DNA from: Candidatus Kapaibacterium sp.
GTDB taxonomy: Bacteria > Bacteroidota > Ignavibacteria > Kapaibacteriales > UBA2268
Assembly (NCBI GenBank): GCA_023957315.1
Contig: JAMLHE010000005.1
Location: 105,132 to 169,131 of the forward strand
Direction of reading: 5' to 3'
Length of the DNA stretch: 64,000 nt
Shown here: in pieces, positions 18,011 through 27,143 of the stretch
How the letters are laid out: every line of letters starts with the position of its first letter
Numbering within the stretch: position 1 is the first letter of the stretch
Translations under genes and position numbers: made by a program
Notes under the pieces: generated by a model
What the model was told of the DNA's origin: nothing
Seen by the model: only the letters and a program-made list of their open reading frames with translations
Database searches by the model: none

Positions 18011-20245
18011 ATGAATACATCAGAGCTATATTCCGAACTTCGGGTAACAGTCGAAACAGCTTTAAAATTGGGCTTAACAGCCAAAGAATACGAAAAAATT
18101 GTCGAAATAATGGGCAGAACTCCGACCTACACAGAGTTGGGAGTTTATAGCGTAATGTGGAGCGAACATTGCTCCTACAAAAATTCTATAAAAAAATTGA
18201 AGACTTTGCCACGTTCCGGTGGCAAACTTTTAGTCGAAGCCGGTGAAGAAAATGCCGGATTAGTTGATATTGGCGACGGCTGGGCAATCGCTTTCAAAAT
18301 CGAAAGTCACAATCACCCGTCTGCTATTGAACCATTTCAGGGTGCTGCTACAGGCGTTGGTGGAATTTTACGCGATATTTTTACAATGGGAGCAAGACCT
18401 ATTGCCGCATTGAATTCATTGCGCTTCGGGGAATTGAACAACCGTCGCACGAAATATCTGCTCTCAGGAGTGGTACATGGAATCGGACATTACGGAAATT
18501 GCTTTGGAGTCCCGACTGTTGGCGGAGAAATTTATTTCGATGATTGTTATAGTGATAATCCTCTGATAAACGCTATGGCTGTAGGTATAGTTCATGTTGA
18601 TAAAACTGCTTCGGCAGCATCATCAGGTGTTGGCAATCCGGTGATGATATTAGGAAGCAGCACAGGACGCGATGGAATCCATGGTGCATCGCTTCTCGCA
18701 TCACGCGAGTTCGATGAAAAAACTGATGATATGCGACCTACAGTCCAAGTTGGCGACCCATTTGCTGAAAAATTACTTCTCGAAGCAACTCTCGAATTAA
18801 TTGATGCAGGTGTAATTGTTGGTATTCAGGATATGGGAGCAGCCGGAATTTCGTGCTCAACGTCGGAGATGAGCGCCAGAAACGCTTTGGGTATGAACAT
18901 TAACCTTGATATAGTGCCGCTTCGAGAGCTGGGTATGTCTGCATATGAAATTATGCTTTCCGAATCGCAAGAAAGAATGCTTGCCGTGATTGAAAAAGGG
19001 AAAGAGCAAATCGCTATTGATATTTGCAACAAATGGGACGTCCCAATAACTGAGATTGGCGAAGTAACTGGCGATGGGCTTATCCATATATTTAGAAATG
19101 GTCTGAAAGTTTGCGAATTGGATGCCGATTCATTAGTCTTGGGCGGTGGTGCTCCACAATATGACCGAGAAACTAAAGAACCGGACTATTTGGCTCAAAA
19201 ACATAAATACGATTGTGCCAAAGTAGCAGCGATGACACCGACTGAAGGCGATTTCAAAACTGTAATAAGTTCGCCCAATATAGCATCTAAACGTTGGATT
19301 TTTGAGCAATATGATTCACAAGTACGCACAAATACAGTTTCTATCAAAGGCGATGCAGCGGTAATTCGACTGAAAGAGCTTCCGGGCAAAGCAATAGCTG
19401 TAACTACAGATTGCAACAGTCGCTATGTGTATTTGAATCCTTACAAAGGTGCTATGATTGCAGTTGCAGAAGCTGCCCGAAATGTGGTTTGCGTAGGAGC
19501 AGAACCCGTCGCAATCACAAATTGCTTGAATTTCGGCAATCCATATGACCCTGAAGTCTATTGGCAATTCTCCGAAGCGATTAAGGGCATGGGTGATGCT
19601 TGTAGAGCATTTAATACACCCGTAACAGGCGGCAACGTCAGCTTTCATAACGAATCCAAAAACAATGCAGTATTCCCTACTCCAACAATCGGTATGCTTG
19701 GAATCATAGATGACTTAAACAAAATCATGTCGCTTAATTTTAAACAAAAAGATGAAATAATTGTAGTTTTGGGTGATAATCTGAATGAGCTTGGCGGCTC
19801 TGAATATCTCAAGCATTATGCGGAAGAGATTACCGGCAACGCGCCTGAAATTGATTTGACGAAAGAAATCGCTTTGCAAAAGTTGGCTTTAGAGTTGATT
19901 CGCAGCGGATTGATTACTTCTGCTCATGATATTAGCGAAGGCGGATTGATTATCGCATTGTCCGAAATGTCTATATCATCGGGCAACATAGGCTGCGAAA
20001 TAGATTTGGGTGACAGCCCGACAGTTGGCGATTTGTTTAGCGAAACTCAATCAAGAATAGTCATCACAATAGACAAATCCAAGCTCGATGAAGTCAGTTC
20101 AGCTGCCGAGAAGCACAATGTTCCTTTCAATGTAATCGGCAAGACAATCGAGAACAAATTCATCATTAAAAATTATATTAATTATTCAATTAAAAACGTC
20201 TTTGAGCTTTATGAAAATGCAATTCCTAATTTAATGAATTTATAA
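18011..20245 (+). CDS. purL: Phosphoribosylformylglycinamidine synthase subunit PurL
   Basis: A 744-residue small-type PurL. It converts FGAR to FGAM using ammonia delivered by PurQ, with PurS as the third subunit; neither partner gene is in this window. Family motifs are clear: MWSEHCSYKNS, the FKIESHNHPSAIEPFQGAATGVGG nucleotide segment, GARPIAALNS, and the second AIRS-like half (TDCNSRYVYLNPYKGA, GGNVSFHNE, SAHDISEGGL). The length equals that of Bacillus-type PurL rather than the ~1300-residue single-chain form. The start ATG is preceded by AT-rich sequence with no clear Shine-Dalgarno site. Confidence 0.97.
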   Translation: MNTSELYSELRVTVETALKLGLTAKEYEKIVEIMGRTPTYTELGVYSVMWSEHCSYKNSIKKLKTLPRSGGKLLVEAGEENAGLVDIGDGWAIAFKIESHNHPSAIEPFQGAATGVGGILRDIFTMGARPIAALNSLRFGELNNRRTKYLLSGVVHGIGHYGNCFGVPTVGGEIYFDDCYSDNPLINAMAVGIVHVDKTASAASSGVGNPVMILGSSTGRDGIHGASLLASREFDEKTDDMRPTVQVGDPFAEKLLLEATLELIDAGVIVGIQDMGAAGISCSTSEMSARNALGMNINLDIVPLRELGMSAYEIMLSESQERMLAVIEKGKEQIAIDICNKWDVPITEIGEVTGDGLIHIFRNGLKVCELDADSLVLGGGAPQYDRETKEPDYLAQKHKYDCAKVAAMTPTEGDFKTVISSPNIASKRWIFEQYDSQVRTNTVSIKGDAAVIRLKELPGKAIAVTTDCNSRYVYLNPYKGAMIAVAEAARNVVCVGAEPVAITNCLNFGNPYDPEVYWQFSEAIKGMGDACRAFNTPVTGGNVSFHNESKNNAVFPTPTIGMLGIIDDLNKIMSLNFKQKDEIIVVLGDNLNELGGSEYLKHYAEEITGNAPEIDLTKEIALQKLALELIRSGLITSAHDISEGGLIIALSEMSISSGNIGCEIDLGDSPTVGDLFSETQSRIVITIDKSKLDEVSSAAEKHNVPFNVIGKTIENKFIIKNYINYSIKNVFELYENAIPNLMNL

Positions 20246-20260
20246 TTTCCGGAGTGAAAA

Positions 20261-21421
20261 ATGTATAAGTATCTTTCAATGTTTATTCTCCTTGTGTTGG
20301 TGGTAACAAGTTGTTCCGAAGACACAAATTTGACCGAGCCTCTCGATATTTTGAAGCAATCTCACGAGCGTAGTATGAAAGTCCAATCAGCAGAGTATTC
20401 TCTTGATTTCACTTTCAAAGCCCCAAATATGGACAATGATTTGAGTGCGAAAGTGATTTTGGTCCGCGACACTCAAAATGCTGCTTATCCAATGAAAATT
20501 TATGCTGAATATGCTGATGGAACAAAGATAGCATATCAAAATGAAAATTTCACATTGGTGGACAATGTCAACAAGAAATTCATCAGAATCACCAAAGACC
20601 AAGATCCATCAAGATTTTTGGTTGAAAACTTCTTGAATTCATCATTCGAAATGATAGCACCGATTACAAGTTATGATATGTATGTTTCGGAGTTCAAAGA
20701 TTCGATGAAACTCGAAAAAATAGTCGAAATTGACGGTGTAGAAGCCTATTTGCTTACAAGCTCTAAGCATTACCCCGAATTTGATGTTAACGCATTAATG
20801 AAAATGTATGTTCGTAAGAGCGATTTACTCCGATTTAGAGAGGAAATTTACCAAATTCGCGGAAACGACACTGTAAAATATATCTCAAATTTGAAAGATG
20901 TAAAATTGGACGGTAAAATTGACGATTCAATTTTTACATTGACAAAGCCTGAAGGTTATGCTGAGGAAGATTTAGCATCCGGCGAACCAACAGCATCAGT
21001 TGATGTAGGTAGTGTAGCACCTGATTTCCAATTGAAAGACGAATCCGGCAAAATGGTATCATTATCTGATTTCAAAGGCAAAGTTCTTGTGTTGGATTTT
21101 TGGGGTACATGGTGCAAATGGTGCGTCAAAGCAATGCCGGAACTACAGAAAGTTCACACACATTTTGCTGGCAAAAACGCATTAGTGCTTGGAATTAGTT
21201 GCCAAGAACCTCCCGGAGCCGACCCTGTTAAATTCAAAAAGGAACATAATGTTAATTATCAAACTTTGCTCGAAGGAGACCAAACTGCAATGCAATATGG
21301 CGTAACGGGTTTCCCTACTATGTTTGTAGTAGGAAAAGACGGAAAAGTACTATTTAGAAAATCAGGTTTTTCAGAAACAATGGCGCAAGAGCTTATTGAT
21401 TTGATTACCCCGAATTTATGA
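20261..21421 (+). CDS. Lipoprotein with LolA/DUF2092-like domain fused to a TlpA-like redoxin domain
   Basis: A 386-residue lipoprotein (lipobox VVTSC, Cys18). Residues about 28-235 resemble the LolA/DUF2092 half-barrel fold seen in periplasmic carrier proteins. Residues about 247-386 are an AhpC/TlpA thioredoxin-like domain (APDFQLKDESGK, SLSDFKGKVLVLDFW, active site WCKWC, cis-Pro in GVTGFPTMFVV). The CxxC site suggests periplasmic disulfide reduction or electron transfer. The role of the N-terminal domain is unknown. It follows purL by 15 bases with a GGAG ribosome site. Its 3' end overlaps the convergent glycosyltransferase gene by 6 bases, leaving no room for a terminator. Confidence 0.85.
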   Translation: MYKYLSMFILLVLVVTSCSEDTNLTEPLDILKQSHERSMKVQSAEYSLDFTFKAPNMDNDLSAKVILVRDTQNAAYPMKIYAEYADGTKIAYQNENFTLVDNVNKKFIRITKDQDPSRFLVENFLNSSFEMIAPITSYDMYVSEFKDSMKLEKIVEIDGVEAYLLTSSKHYPEFDVNALMKMYVRKSDLLRFREEIYQIRGNDTVKYISNLKDVKLDGKIDDSIFTLTKPEGYAEEDLASGEPTASVDVGSVAPDFQLKDESGKMVSLSDFKGKVLVLDFWGTWCKWCVKAMPELQKVHTHFAGKNALVLGISCQEPPGADPVKFKKEHNVNYQTLLEGDQTAMQYGVTGFPTMFVVGKDGKVLFRKSGFSETMAQELIDLITPNL

Positions 21422-22531
21422 TTTATGCTCGTCTATCACACGTTGACAAGCATCTAACATAATTTCTGCAGACGTATCCCAAGAAAATTGGCGAGCCCAA
21501 GAGACGGCACCTTCACTAAGGTGCTGTCTTTTTTTGTTATCAGTCAGTACCAATCTTAATTTGTCGGCTAAATCCATGATATTGCCATATTCATACAGCA
21601 ATCCCGAAACCCCTTCGCTGACTGAGTCGCGTAAACCAGGGACGTTGGCTGAAATAACCGGAGTGCCACAAGCATTGGCTTCAATATTTGTAATCCCCCA
21701 ACCTTCTTTCATTGATGTATTAACAACACAATATGATTTGGATAATAATTCCGATTTTGTTTGTTCATCAACAAAACCATGAAAATGAACTTTATCGCTT
21801 ATTCCGAGTTTTCTGCATAATTGTTCTAAATATGGGCGGAAGTCTCCCCTGCCGATGAATTCGAGTTTTGCATTTGGAATTTCTTGCGAAACAAAGTAAA
21901 ATGCCCTGACTAAGTGGTCAACGCTTTTGTACTTCTTGAGGCGACCAAAATATGTCACTATAGGATTTGGATTCTTGGTAGTGACTGCCATTGGGAAATC
22001 GCTTTGTTCGATAGCGTTTGTGACAATAGTAATATTCTTTTTATCGAAACCTCTTGAAATGAATTCATCAAGAGTGCTATCGGAAACAACAACAAATTTA
22101 GTCTTCTTATAAATAACATCTACCAATGCTTCTGATAAATAAACGTATGAACCAAAGATAGTGTTCGTTTCATGGAAAATGCTTTTACCGAAGAAATGAT
22201 GGCTGATAGCAAGTAAAGGTTCCTCGACAAAAAGTGGAGTATAGAAAGGGATTTTGTTTATATCATCAATGATTATATCAAATCCTTTATTCTTAAACCT
22301 TCTCCTATATTCCCAAGGCACTATAAAATTAAAAACATTGCGGTCGCCTTTGCGAATAATTTTTATACCGTCAATAATTTCTTCTGGAGCTAAATCGGGA
22401 TGGGCACAAGCAAAAATAGTGACATCATGCCCCATAGCTGCAATACGTTTGAAAATTTCGTGCATATGCACTTCAGCACCACCGCCGAAAGGATTTTTGA
22501 TGTCCTGCCAATTGATTACTAATATTTTCAT
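21416..22531 (-). CDS. Glycosyltransferase family 4 protein
   Basis: A 371-residue GT-B fold glycosyltransferase. The N-terminal acceptor half begins MKILVINWQDIKNPFGGGAE, typical of GT4. The C-terminal half holds the donor-binding signature EGWGITNIEANACGTPVISA with the conserved EX7E spacing, plus NPIVTYFGRLKKYKSVDHLV. It probably adds a sugar to a lipid or polysaccharide precursor at the cytoplasmic face; the sugar cannot be told. It stands alone on its strand and is convergent with the redoxin lipoprotein gene. Confidence 0.9.
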   Translation of the reverse strand: MKILVINWQDIKNPFGGGAEVHMHEIFKRIAAMGHDVTIFACAHPDLAPEEIIDGIKIIRKGDRNVFNFIVPWEYRRRFKNKGFDIIIDDINKIPFYTPLFVEEPLLAISHHFFGKSIFHETNTIFGSYVYLSEALVDVIYKKTKFVVVSDSTLDEFISRGFDKKNITIVTNAIEQSDFPMAVTTKNPNPIVTYFGRLKKYKSVDHLVRAFYFVSQEIPNAKLEFIGRGDFRPYLEQLCRKLGISDKVHFHGFVDEQTKSELLSKSYCVVNTSMKEGWGITNIEANACGTPVISANVPGLRDSVSEGVSGLLYEYGNIMDLADKLRLVLTDNKKRQHLSEGAVSWARQFSWDTSAEIMLDACQRVIDEHKS

Positions 22532-22613
22532 TTATTTAAGGCACGTTATTTGTAAATTTCTAATAAAATATAATCAAATATAACGATTTATCTGATTAAA
22601 CAAGGATGATAGT

Positions 22614-23702
22614 ATGAAAAACAGATTTATAGCCTATTTCGGAAGCCACAGAATATGCACAATATTGACATTGTTACTAATATTAACCATATCAGGCATT
22701 CCCCTATCGTCATGTTCGACTGCCCGAAGTGTCCGAGGTGGAAAATTAATTTCATCTATTCCTGAAAGCGATAAATCTGTCAAATCGAAAAATATCGAAT
22801 CAAACGAGATAATTGCAGAAATTGACGAAATCGGTGACAAAGAAGTAAACCATGCAAATATCAAGGCTGAAAAGGAACCGATGATTTCTGAAAATGTAAT
22901 CAGACAAATTCCAACCTTGAGAGAGCAAATGATGGCAATCGTCGAAGAGCAAAAGTCATCAAGCGGCAGATTGGAGAAAATCGAAGACAATATTTCGGAA
23001 ATCAAGGAATTGATTCGCAATATGAGCTATGACATTGCCGATGTCAAATCTGATATGAATATATTGCCCGAAACCGGAAATACAAGGAATCATGCTAGTT
23101 CAAATGCCATTTCTCCGAGTAATGATAACAACAAAACGATTCTAATGCCCGATGAAGTTTCAAAACCCACTTCAAAAACTAATAGCACAACTAAGAAAGA
23201 TATATTGTCTAGAGCTGTAAATGAAACTTATCTCGAGCCTGACGAGACCGTAGCTCCGAAAAGAAACCGAGCACAGCAACCGAGCAGAGAAGCTGAAGTG
23301 ACAGAAAGTAAAGCAACGGTGAATAATATCGTGATTTCGGACAGTGAGGAATTAACCTTAGGCAAAAATCTTTACGAAAAAGGTTCCTATGCTCAGGCAT
23401 TGAGTAGCTTCCAAAGAGCCTTACAAAGCGAAACAAGCAAAACTAAGGAAAATGAAATAAACCTTAATATTGGAAAATGCTACTATCAAATCGGTGATTA
23501 CGATAACGCACTGGCTCATTTCTCTAAAGTCATAAACTCGAGTAACAGCCAGTTCACGGACCACGCCCAATTACTATCGGCAGACAGCAAATTGAAATCA
23601 GGCAAAATCAACGAAGCGAAGGGCGATTACAGAAAATTGATTGAAAGTAACCCAAATAGTCCATTCGCTCCCAAAGCAAGAAAAATGCTTCAAAAACTAT
23701 AA
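22614..23702 (+). CDS. TPR lipoprotein, CpoB/YbgF-like
   Basis: A 362-residue lipoprotein (lipobox ...GIPLSSC, Cys34). A central coiled coil (RQIPTLREQMMAIVEEQKSS, then LEKIEDNISEIKELI) precedes a low-complexity Ser/Asn/Lys linker. Three TPR-type units at the C-terminus (about 245-362) begin LGKNLYEKGSYAQALSSFQRAL. The coiled coil plus C-terminal TPRs matches the CpoB/YbgF cell-division coordinator layout, but no tol-pal genes are next to it, so the role is inferred. AAGGA lies 7 bases upstream of the ATG. Confidence 0.75.
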   Translation: MKNRFIAYFGSHRICTILTLLLILTISGIPLSSCSTARSVRGGKLISSIPESDKSVKSKNIESNEIIAEIDEIGDKEVNHANIKAEKEPMISENVIRQIPTLREQMMAIVEEQKSSSGRLEKIEDNISEIKELIRNMSYDIADVKSDMNILPETGNTRNHASSNAISPSNDNNKTILMPDEVSKPTSKTNSTTKKDILSRAVNETYLEPDETVAPKRNRAQQPSREAEVTESKATVNNIVISDSEELTLGKNLYEKGSYAQALSSFQRALQSETSKTKENEINLNIGKCYYQIGDYDNALAHFSKVINSSNSQFTDHAQLLSADSKLKSGKINEAKGDYRKLIESNPNSPFAPKARKMLQKL

Positions 23703-23711
23703 TTATCATCG

Positions 23712-26700
23712 TTAAGAACTCGAATATGCTTTCAATTGCAATTTCTTTGCAGTATGATTTGCGGGTTCCATCAAGTCTGAATAATACTTTTGTTCCTTTA
23801 TTTCATCGTCTGTAATGAATGTAATATCGAGGAAATTTTCGATAGAATATCCCGAACGGTTATAATTCAGTTGGCTCAGGCAGTGATTCCAACCTTCGAA
23901 CCAAACTTTTAGTTCCTTGTATTGTTCTTCATTACCATCGAAATGTACTAATAAATCAATATCGGAGTTTGAAGTAGCTGTTTCATTAAAAACAGTTCCA
24001 TACAAATAGACTTCTTTCACACCGAATCGCTTTGGGTCAAGCTTTAGAGCGACGCTTTCAGCCATGCGTTTACGCCATTGCAAAGCTTCTTCGGCAGAGG
24101 ATTCGCTCTTTAATGCAGAATAGGAAATATTGCCGGATGTATAGTTAGCAGTGGTAGTCGGGTCAGTCAACAATGCCATCGCAAAGTCATCATCAGCATT
24201 CATAAGTAATCTCAAAATACCGCCACCTGTGGTTTCCCGCACATTGATTACTCTCAAAACATTATTTAAATGCTCAAATTCGGGCAAATATCGCGTTAGA
24301 GTGTTTTCATTTTTCATGAAGAAATCGCGTTTGAAAATCACATCTTTCGAACCAGGATATAATGGCAAATACCTGATACCCGCTTCAACCAAATCTTGGA
24401 AAAAGTGTGTCCCGAATGATAAATCCGGTACATACTGTTCCTTTTGTTTTGCAATTTCAATCAAAACTGCAGTATTGTGAATATCCGAATATGTGATTTT
24501 CACTCCAAGTCTGATATCATCACGAGTACCCCAACGACCGGGTCCCATCAGTATAAATGTCTTTTTGGGTAAAAGTTTATTCAATTTACTGACGGCATGG
24601 GCTACATCGTTCAGATGTTCAAGTTCTTTGGTTTTTCCATAATTTTCGGGGTCAACGTAAACAATATGAGCAATGTCCGGGACTTTCCCATTTGAAACGA
24701 ATCGGTTGGCAGTAAAGATAATTTTCTTGGGGTCAACATCTTTCGGTATAACAGCCGATTGGGCTTCTGCTGAAGATGATTGCGGACGGCATTGCAGTAA
24801 GTATAAATCCTTGCCGTCACAGGCAAATTCGATGTCCACAGGTGTGCCCAATTTGCTTTTGAGTTCGAGCAGAACCGCATTAATCATTTCGATATACTTT
24901 TTGTTGTGAACCAAATTTTCAAAAGTCACAACTATATCGTCTTTACGGGTATCAATTCCAAGTCCCATAGGTCTTTTGATTCGGCGACGCTCTTCGACAA
25001 TCGAAAATATTTCGTTCAACATAGGATACTTATTTCCAACCTCTTTCAATAGTGTCTTGATTGGAATAGTTTCAAAAGAATTTGTTTCCAAATTCATAAC
25101 ATCAATGTGTTTAGGCGAATAACCGACAATTTCCTGATAAGTTTGGTTTACTTTCAAATCCGGTTGCCCCGGAGCTATCAATAATGGAAAATCTTGGCTG
25201 ATTCTATCTACAGCACGAGTTCCAAGTCCTGTTACCATCCTAATCAAGCCGTCTTCTCGCTTGATTCGGGGCGACCATCTGAATTCGTTATTGCTGAAAG
25301 CTACGCCTGCAAATGCCGGGAAGAAATATTTGCCGACTTTTGTCCCCACAACCTCTTGAATCAAAATCCCCATCTCCTCGTTGAAATCGAGTAATCCACG
25401 TTCAGTTCTGTAACCAATCGGGTCGGGTCCGAAAGTGGAAGCATAAACTTCGGCAATTGCGTCAACCAATTCATCGAGTCGTTGTTGCTTGCTGCCTTGA
25501 TTTGCCAAGAAAAGTGATTTGTATTTTCCGGCAAAAGCTGAGCCCATGCGGTCTTCCAATAGGCTTGAACTACGAACAATAATCGGGTTGTCTCCAAAAT
25601 CATCTAAAGCCCTTGAAAGTCCGTTTAAAATCTCTGATGAAAACTGCGAGTTTTTGAAAGCCTGCATGATATGAGGATATTCTTGGCGAATTTCTTCGAT
25701 ATCACGATATTTTTGCTCAATGATGTCTTCCATATTATTATAGTACATGAAATTCATCAAACCGTCTGACGTAATATACCATGTTTTGGGAAATTTAATT
25801 CCCGACATAACGTTCGAATACTCAGTCGCCTTCTCGATAATTTTCCCGGCAAGCAATAAGCCGGAACCTTTACCACCCAATTTGCCGTGACTTTCCGGTG
25901 GGAAAATCATCTTTTGGAGCAGATAATAAAAATCTTGAATATTGAGGTAATTTTTGGCAATGTCAATAAATTCGAGTTGGTCATTCAGGAATCGTCTGAT
26001 TAGAGCTACGATTATACCTTGTCTGGTGGGTGTTAGCCCCAAATCATAGGTTGGATTGACCTGATGGTAGCGCCTGATAGCATCAGCTACATCCGCTAAA
26101 GGGGAATTTTGGCTTGCTAATAATTTTACAAGATGATGCGATTTTTCCTCATTTATCCATTTCTGAATTTTTTGCATAATATCATTGTCGCTGAAATACT
26201 TTGCAGCAATTTCGAAAATTTCGTTGCCGAGCTTGAATGACTGTTGCAGTACAGTTTTTTTAGTCGGGCGATTAAGAAAATCGCTCGAAGTTAAATCATA
26301 ATCCAATTTCGAGCCGAGCTTTTCAAACATATCTGAAGATTCTTTGATACCTTTGCAGTAAAGATGGTTCAGCATTTTGCGAGATAAAATCGAGAAGAGA
26401 TTTTGGTCGGTACGCTTAAGCATATCCAAGATTACCTCCCATTCCGGGCGTCTGTGATTATTGTTATCACCATTTGAATGAGACAATTCGTCGAAAATCA
26501 CCTTCATTTTGGTGAAGAACAAATAATGAGCAAACCTTTCGGCAATAGTTTTCAGTAATTTTTTCTCTTCTTTATAAAAAGGACCTTCGTCCAACTCCGG
26601 CAAATGTTGCGAATAATATACATTCAGACTGCCAAAAACTTCGTTATGAACTTTGATTGAAGAACTCAGACACCATTCAGTTTCGTAGAAATCGGTCAAA

Positions 26701-26891
26701 GTATAATCCTTGTCCGCAATTGTGATTTTCGTCATGCACAATTCGGGGTATCTTAGACCTGACGGGATAATGGCTAATATAGCGAAAATCATTTCTTCCG
26801 AACTTCGATTCGAGTTCAAAATTTCTTCAATAGAGTATAAGCAATTTAGCTCTTTGGCACGTTCTTCAAGGCTTCTGATAATATTATCCAT
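23712..26891 (-). CDS. GAF / PEP-synthase-like ATP-grasp / nucleotidyltransferase fusion protein
   Basis: About 1059 residues from the ATG at MDNIIRSLEERAKEL; a longer frame upstream looks untranslated. The N-terminus (about 15-130) resembles a GAF domain. Residues ~340-760 are a PPDK_N / pyruvate-binding ATP-grasp domain (KLGGKGSGLLLAGKII; PIIVRSSSLLEDRMGSAFAG; GTPVDIEFACDGKDLYLLQCRP). A family-specific segment follows (ILMGPGRWGTRDDIRLG). The last ~105 residues are a polymerase-beta-type nucleotidyltransferase (LYGTVFNETATSNSDIDLLVHF). The phosphohistidine swivel and PEP-binding barrel of true PEP synthase or PPDK are missing, so it cannot run that full reaction alone. Function unknown. It ends 10 bases past the convergent TPR lipoprotein gene. 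Confidence 0.8.
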   Translation of the reverse strand: MDNIIRSLEERAKELNCLYSIEEILNSNRSSEEMIFAILAIIPSGLRYPELCMTKITIADKDYTLTDFYETEWCLSSSIKVHNEVFGSLNVYYSQHLPELDEGPFYKEEKKLLKTIAERFAHYLFFTKMKVIFDELSHSNGDNNNHRRPEWEVILDMLKRTDQNLFSILSRKMLNHLYCKGIKESSDMFEKLGSKLDYDLTSSDFLNRPTKKTVLQQSFKLGNEIFEIAAKYFSDNDIMQKIQKWINEEKSHHLVKLLASQNSPLADVADAIRRYHQVNPTYDLGLTPTRQGIIVALIRRFLNDQLEFIDIAKNYLNIQDFYYLLQKMIFPPESHGKLGGKGSGLLLAGKIIEKATEYSNVMSGIKFPKTWYITSDGLMNFMYYNNMEDIIEQKYRDIEEIRQEYPHIMQAFKNSQFSSEILNGLSRALDDFGDNPIIVRSSSLLEDRMGSAFAGKYKSLFLANQGSKQQRLDELVDAIAEVYASTFGPDPIGYRTERGLLDFNEEMGILIQEVVGTKVGKYFFPAFAGVAFSNNEFRWSPRIKREDGLIRMVTGLGTRAVDRISQDFPLLIAPGQPDLKVNQTYQEIVGYSPKHIDVMNLETNSFETIPIKTLLKEVGNKYPMLNEIFSIVEERRRIKRPMGLGIDTRKDDIVVTFENLVHNKKYIEMINAVLLELKSKLGTPVDIEFACDGKDLYLLQCRPQSSSAEAQSAVIPKDVDPKKIIFTANRFVSNGKVPDIAHIVYVDPENYGKTKELEHLNDVAHAVSKLNKLLPKKTFILMGPGRWGTRDDIRLGVKITYSDIHNTAVLIEIAKQKEQYVPDLSFGTHFFQDLVEAGIRYLPLYPGSKDVIFKRDFFMKNENTLTRYLPEFEHLNNVLRVINVRETTGGGILRLLMNADDDFAMALLTDPTTTANYTSGNISYSALKSESSAEEALQWRKRMAESVALKLDPKRFGVKEVYLYGTVFNETATSNSDIDLLVHFDGNEEQYKELKVWFEGWNHCLSQLNYNRSGYSIENFLDITFITDDEIKEQKYYSDLMEPANHTAKKLQLKAYSSS

Positions 26892-27041
26892 ATAAATCAA
26901 CTTATTGTAAAAATATACATTTTTATATAGAGATTTTCCACCCGATTTTATTTTATTTTGATGATTTGCTCCAAAATTTAACTTTTTTGTTACTTTTCGT
27001 ACATAAAAATGCAAGTTTTTATGATTTTTTGTTAATTTTAA

Positions 27042-27074
27042 TTTGACTTATTGTCATAAAATTTCGTACTTTTG
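27042..27074 (+). promoter_or_regulatory. Bacteroidota-type promoter of glutamate dehydrogenase gene
   Basis: TTTG and TACTTTTG are separated by 21 bases, matching the -33 TTTG / -7 TAnnTTTG consensus used by the primary sigma factor of Bacteroidota. It places the start about 60 bases before the gdhA ATG. This is the best promoter match I saw in the window. Confidence 0.6.
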
Positions 27075-27143
27075 TACAATAAATTGTTGTAACTCGTAAA
27101 AAACGAGTTCTTAAATTGTAAGATTAAATTTTCGAGGCAGATT

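Noticed and set aside
26892..27014. Longer start of the PEP-synthase-like fusion gene
   Set aside because: The 41 extra residues are Lys/Asn-rich low-quality coding and run into the divergent promoter region; the inner ATG starts a clean GAF-like domain.
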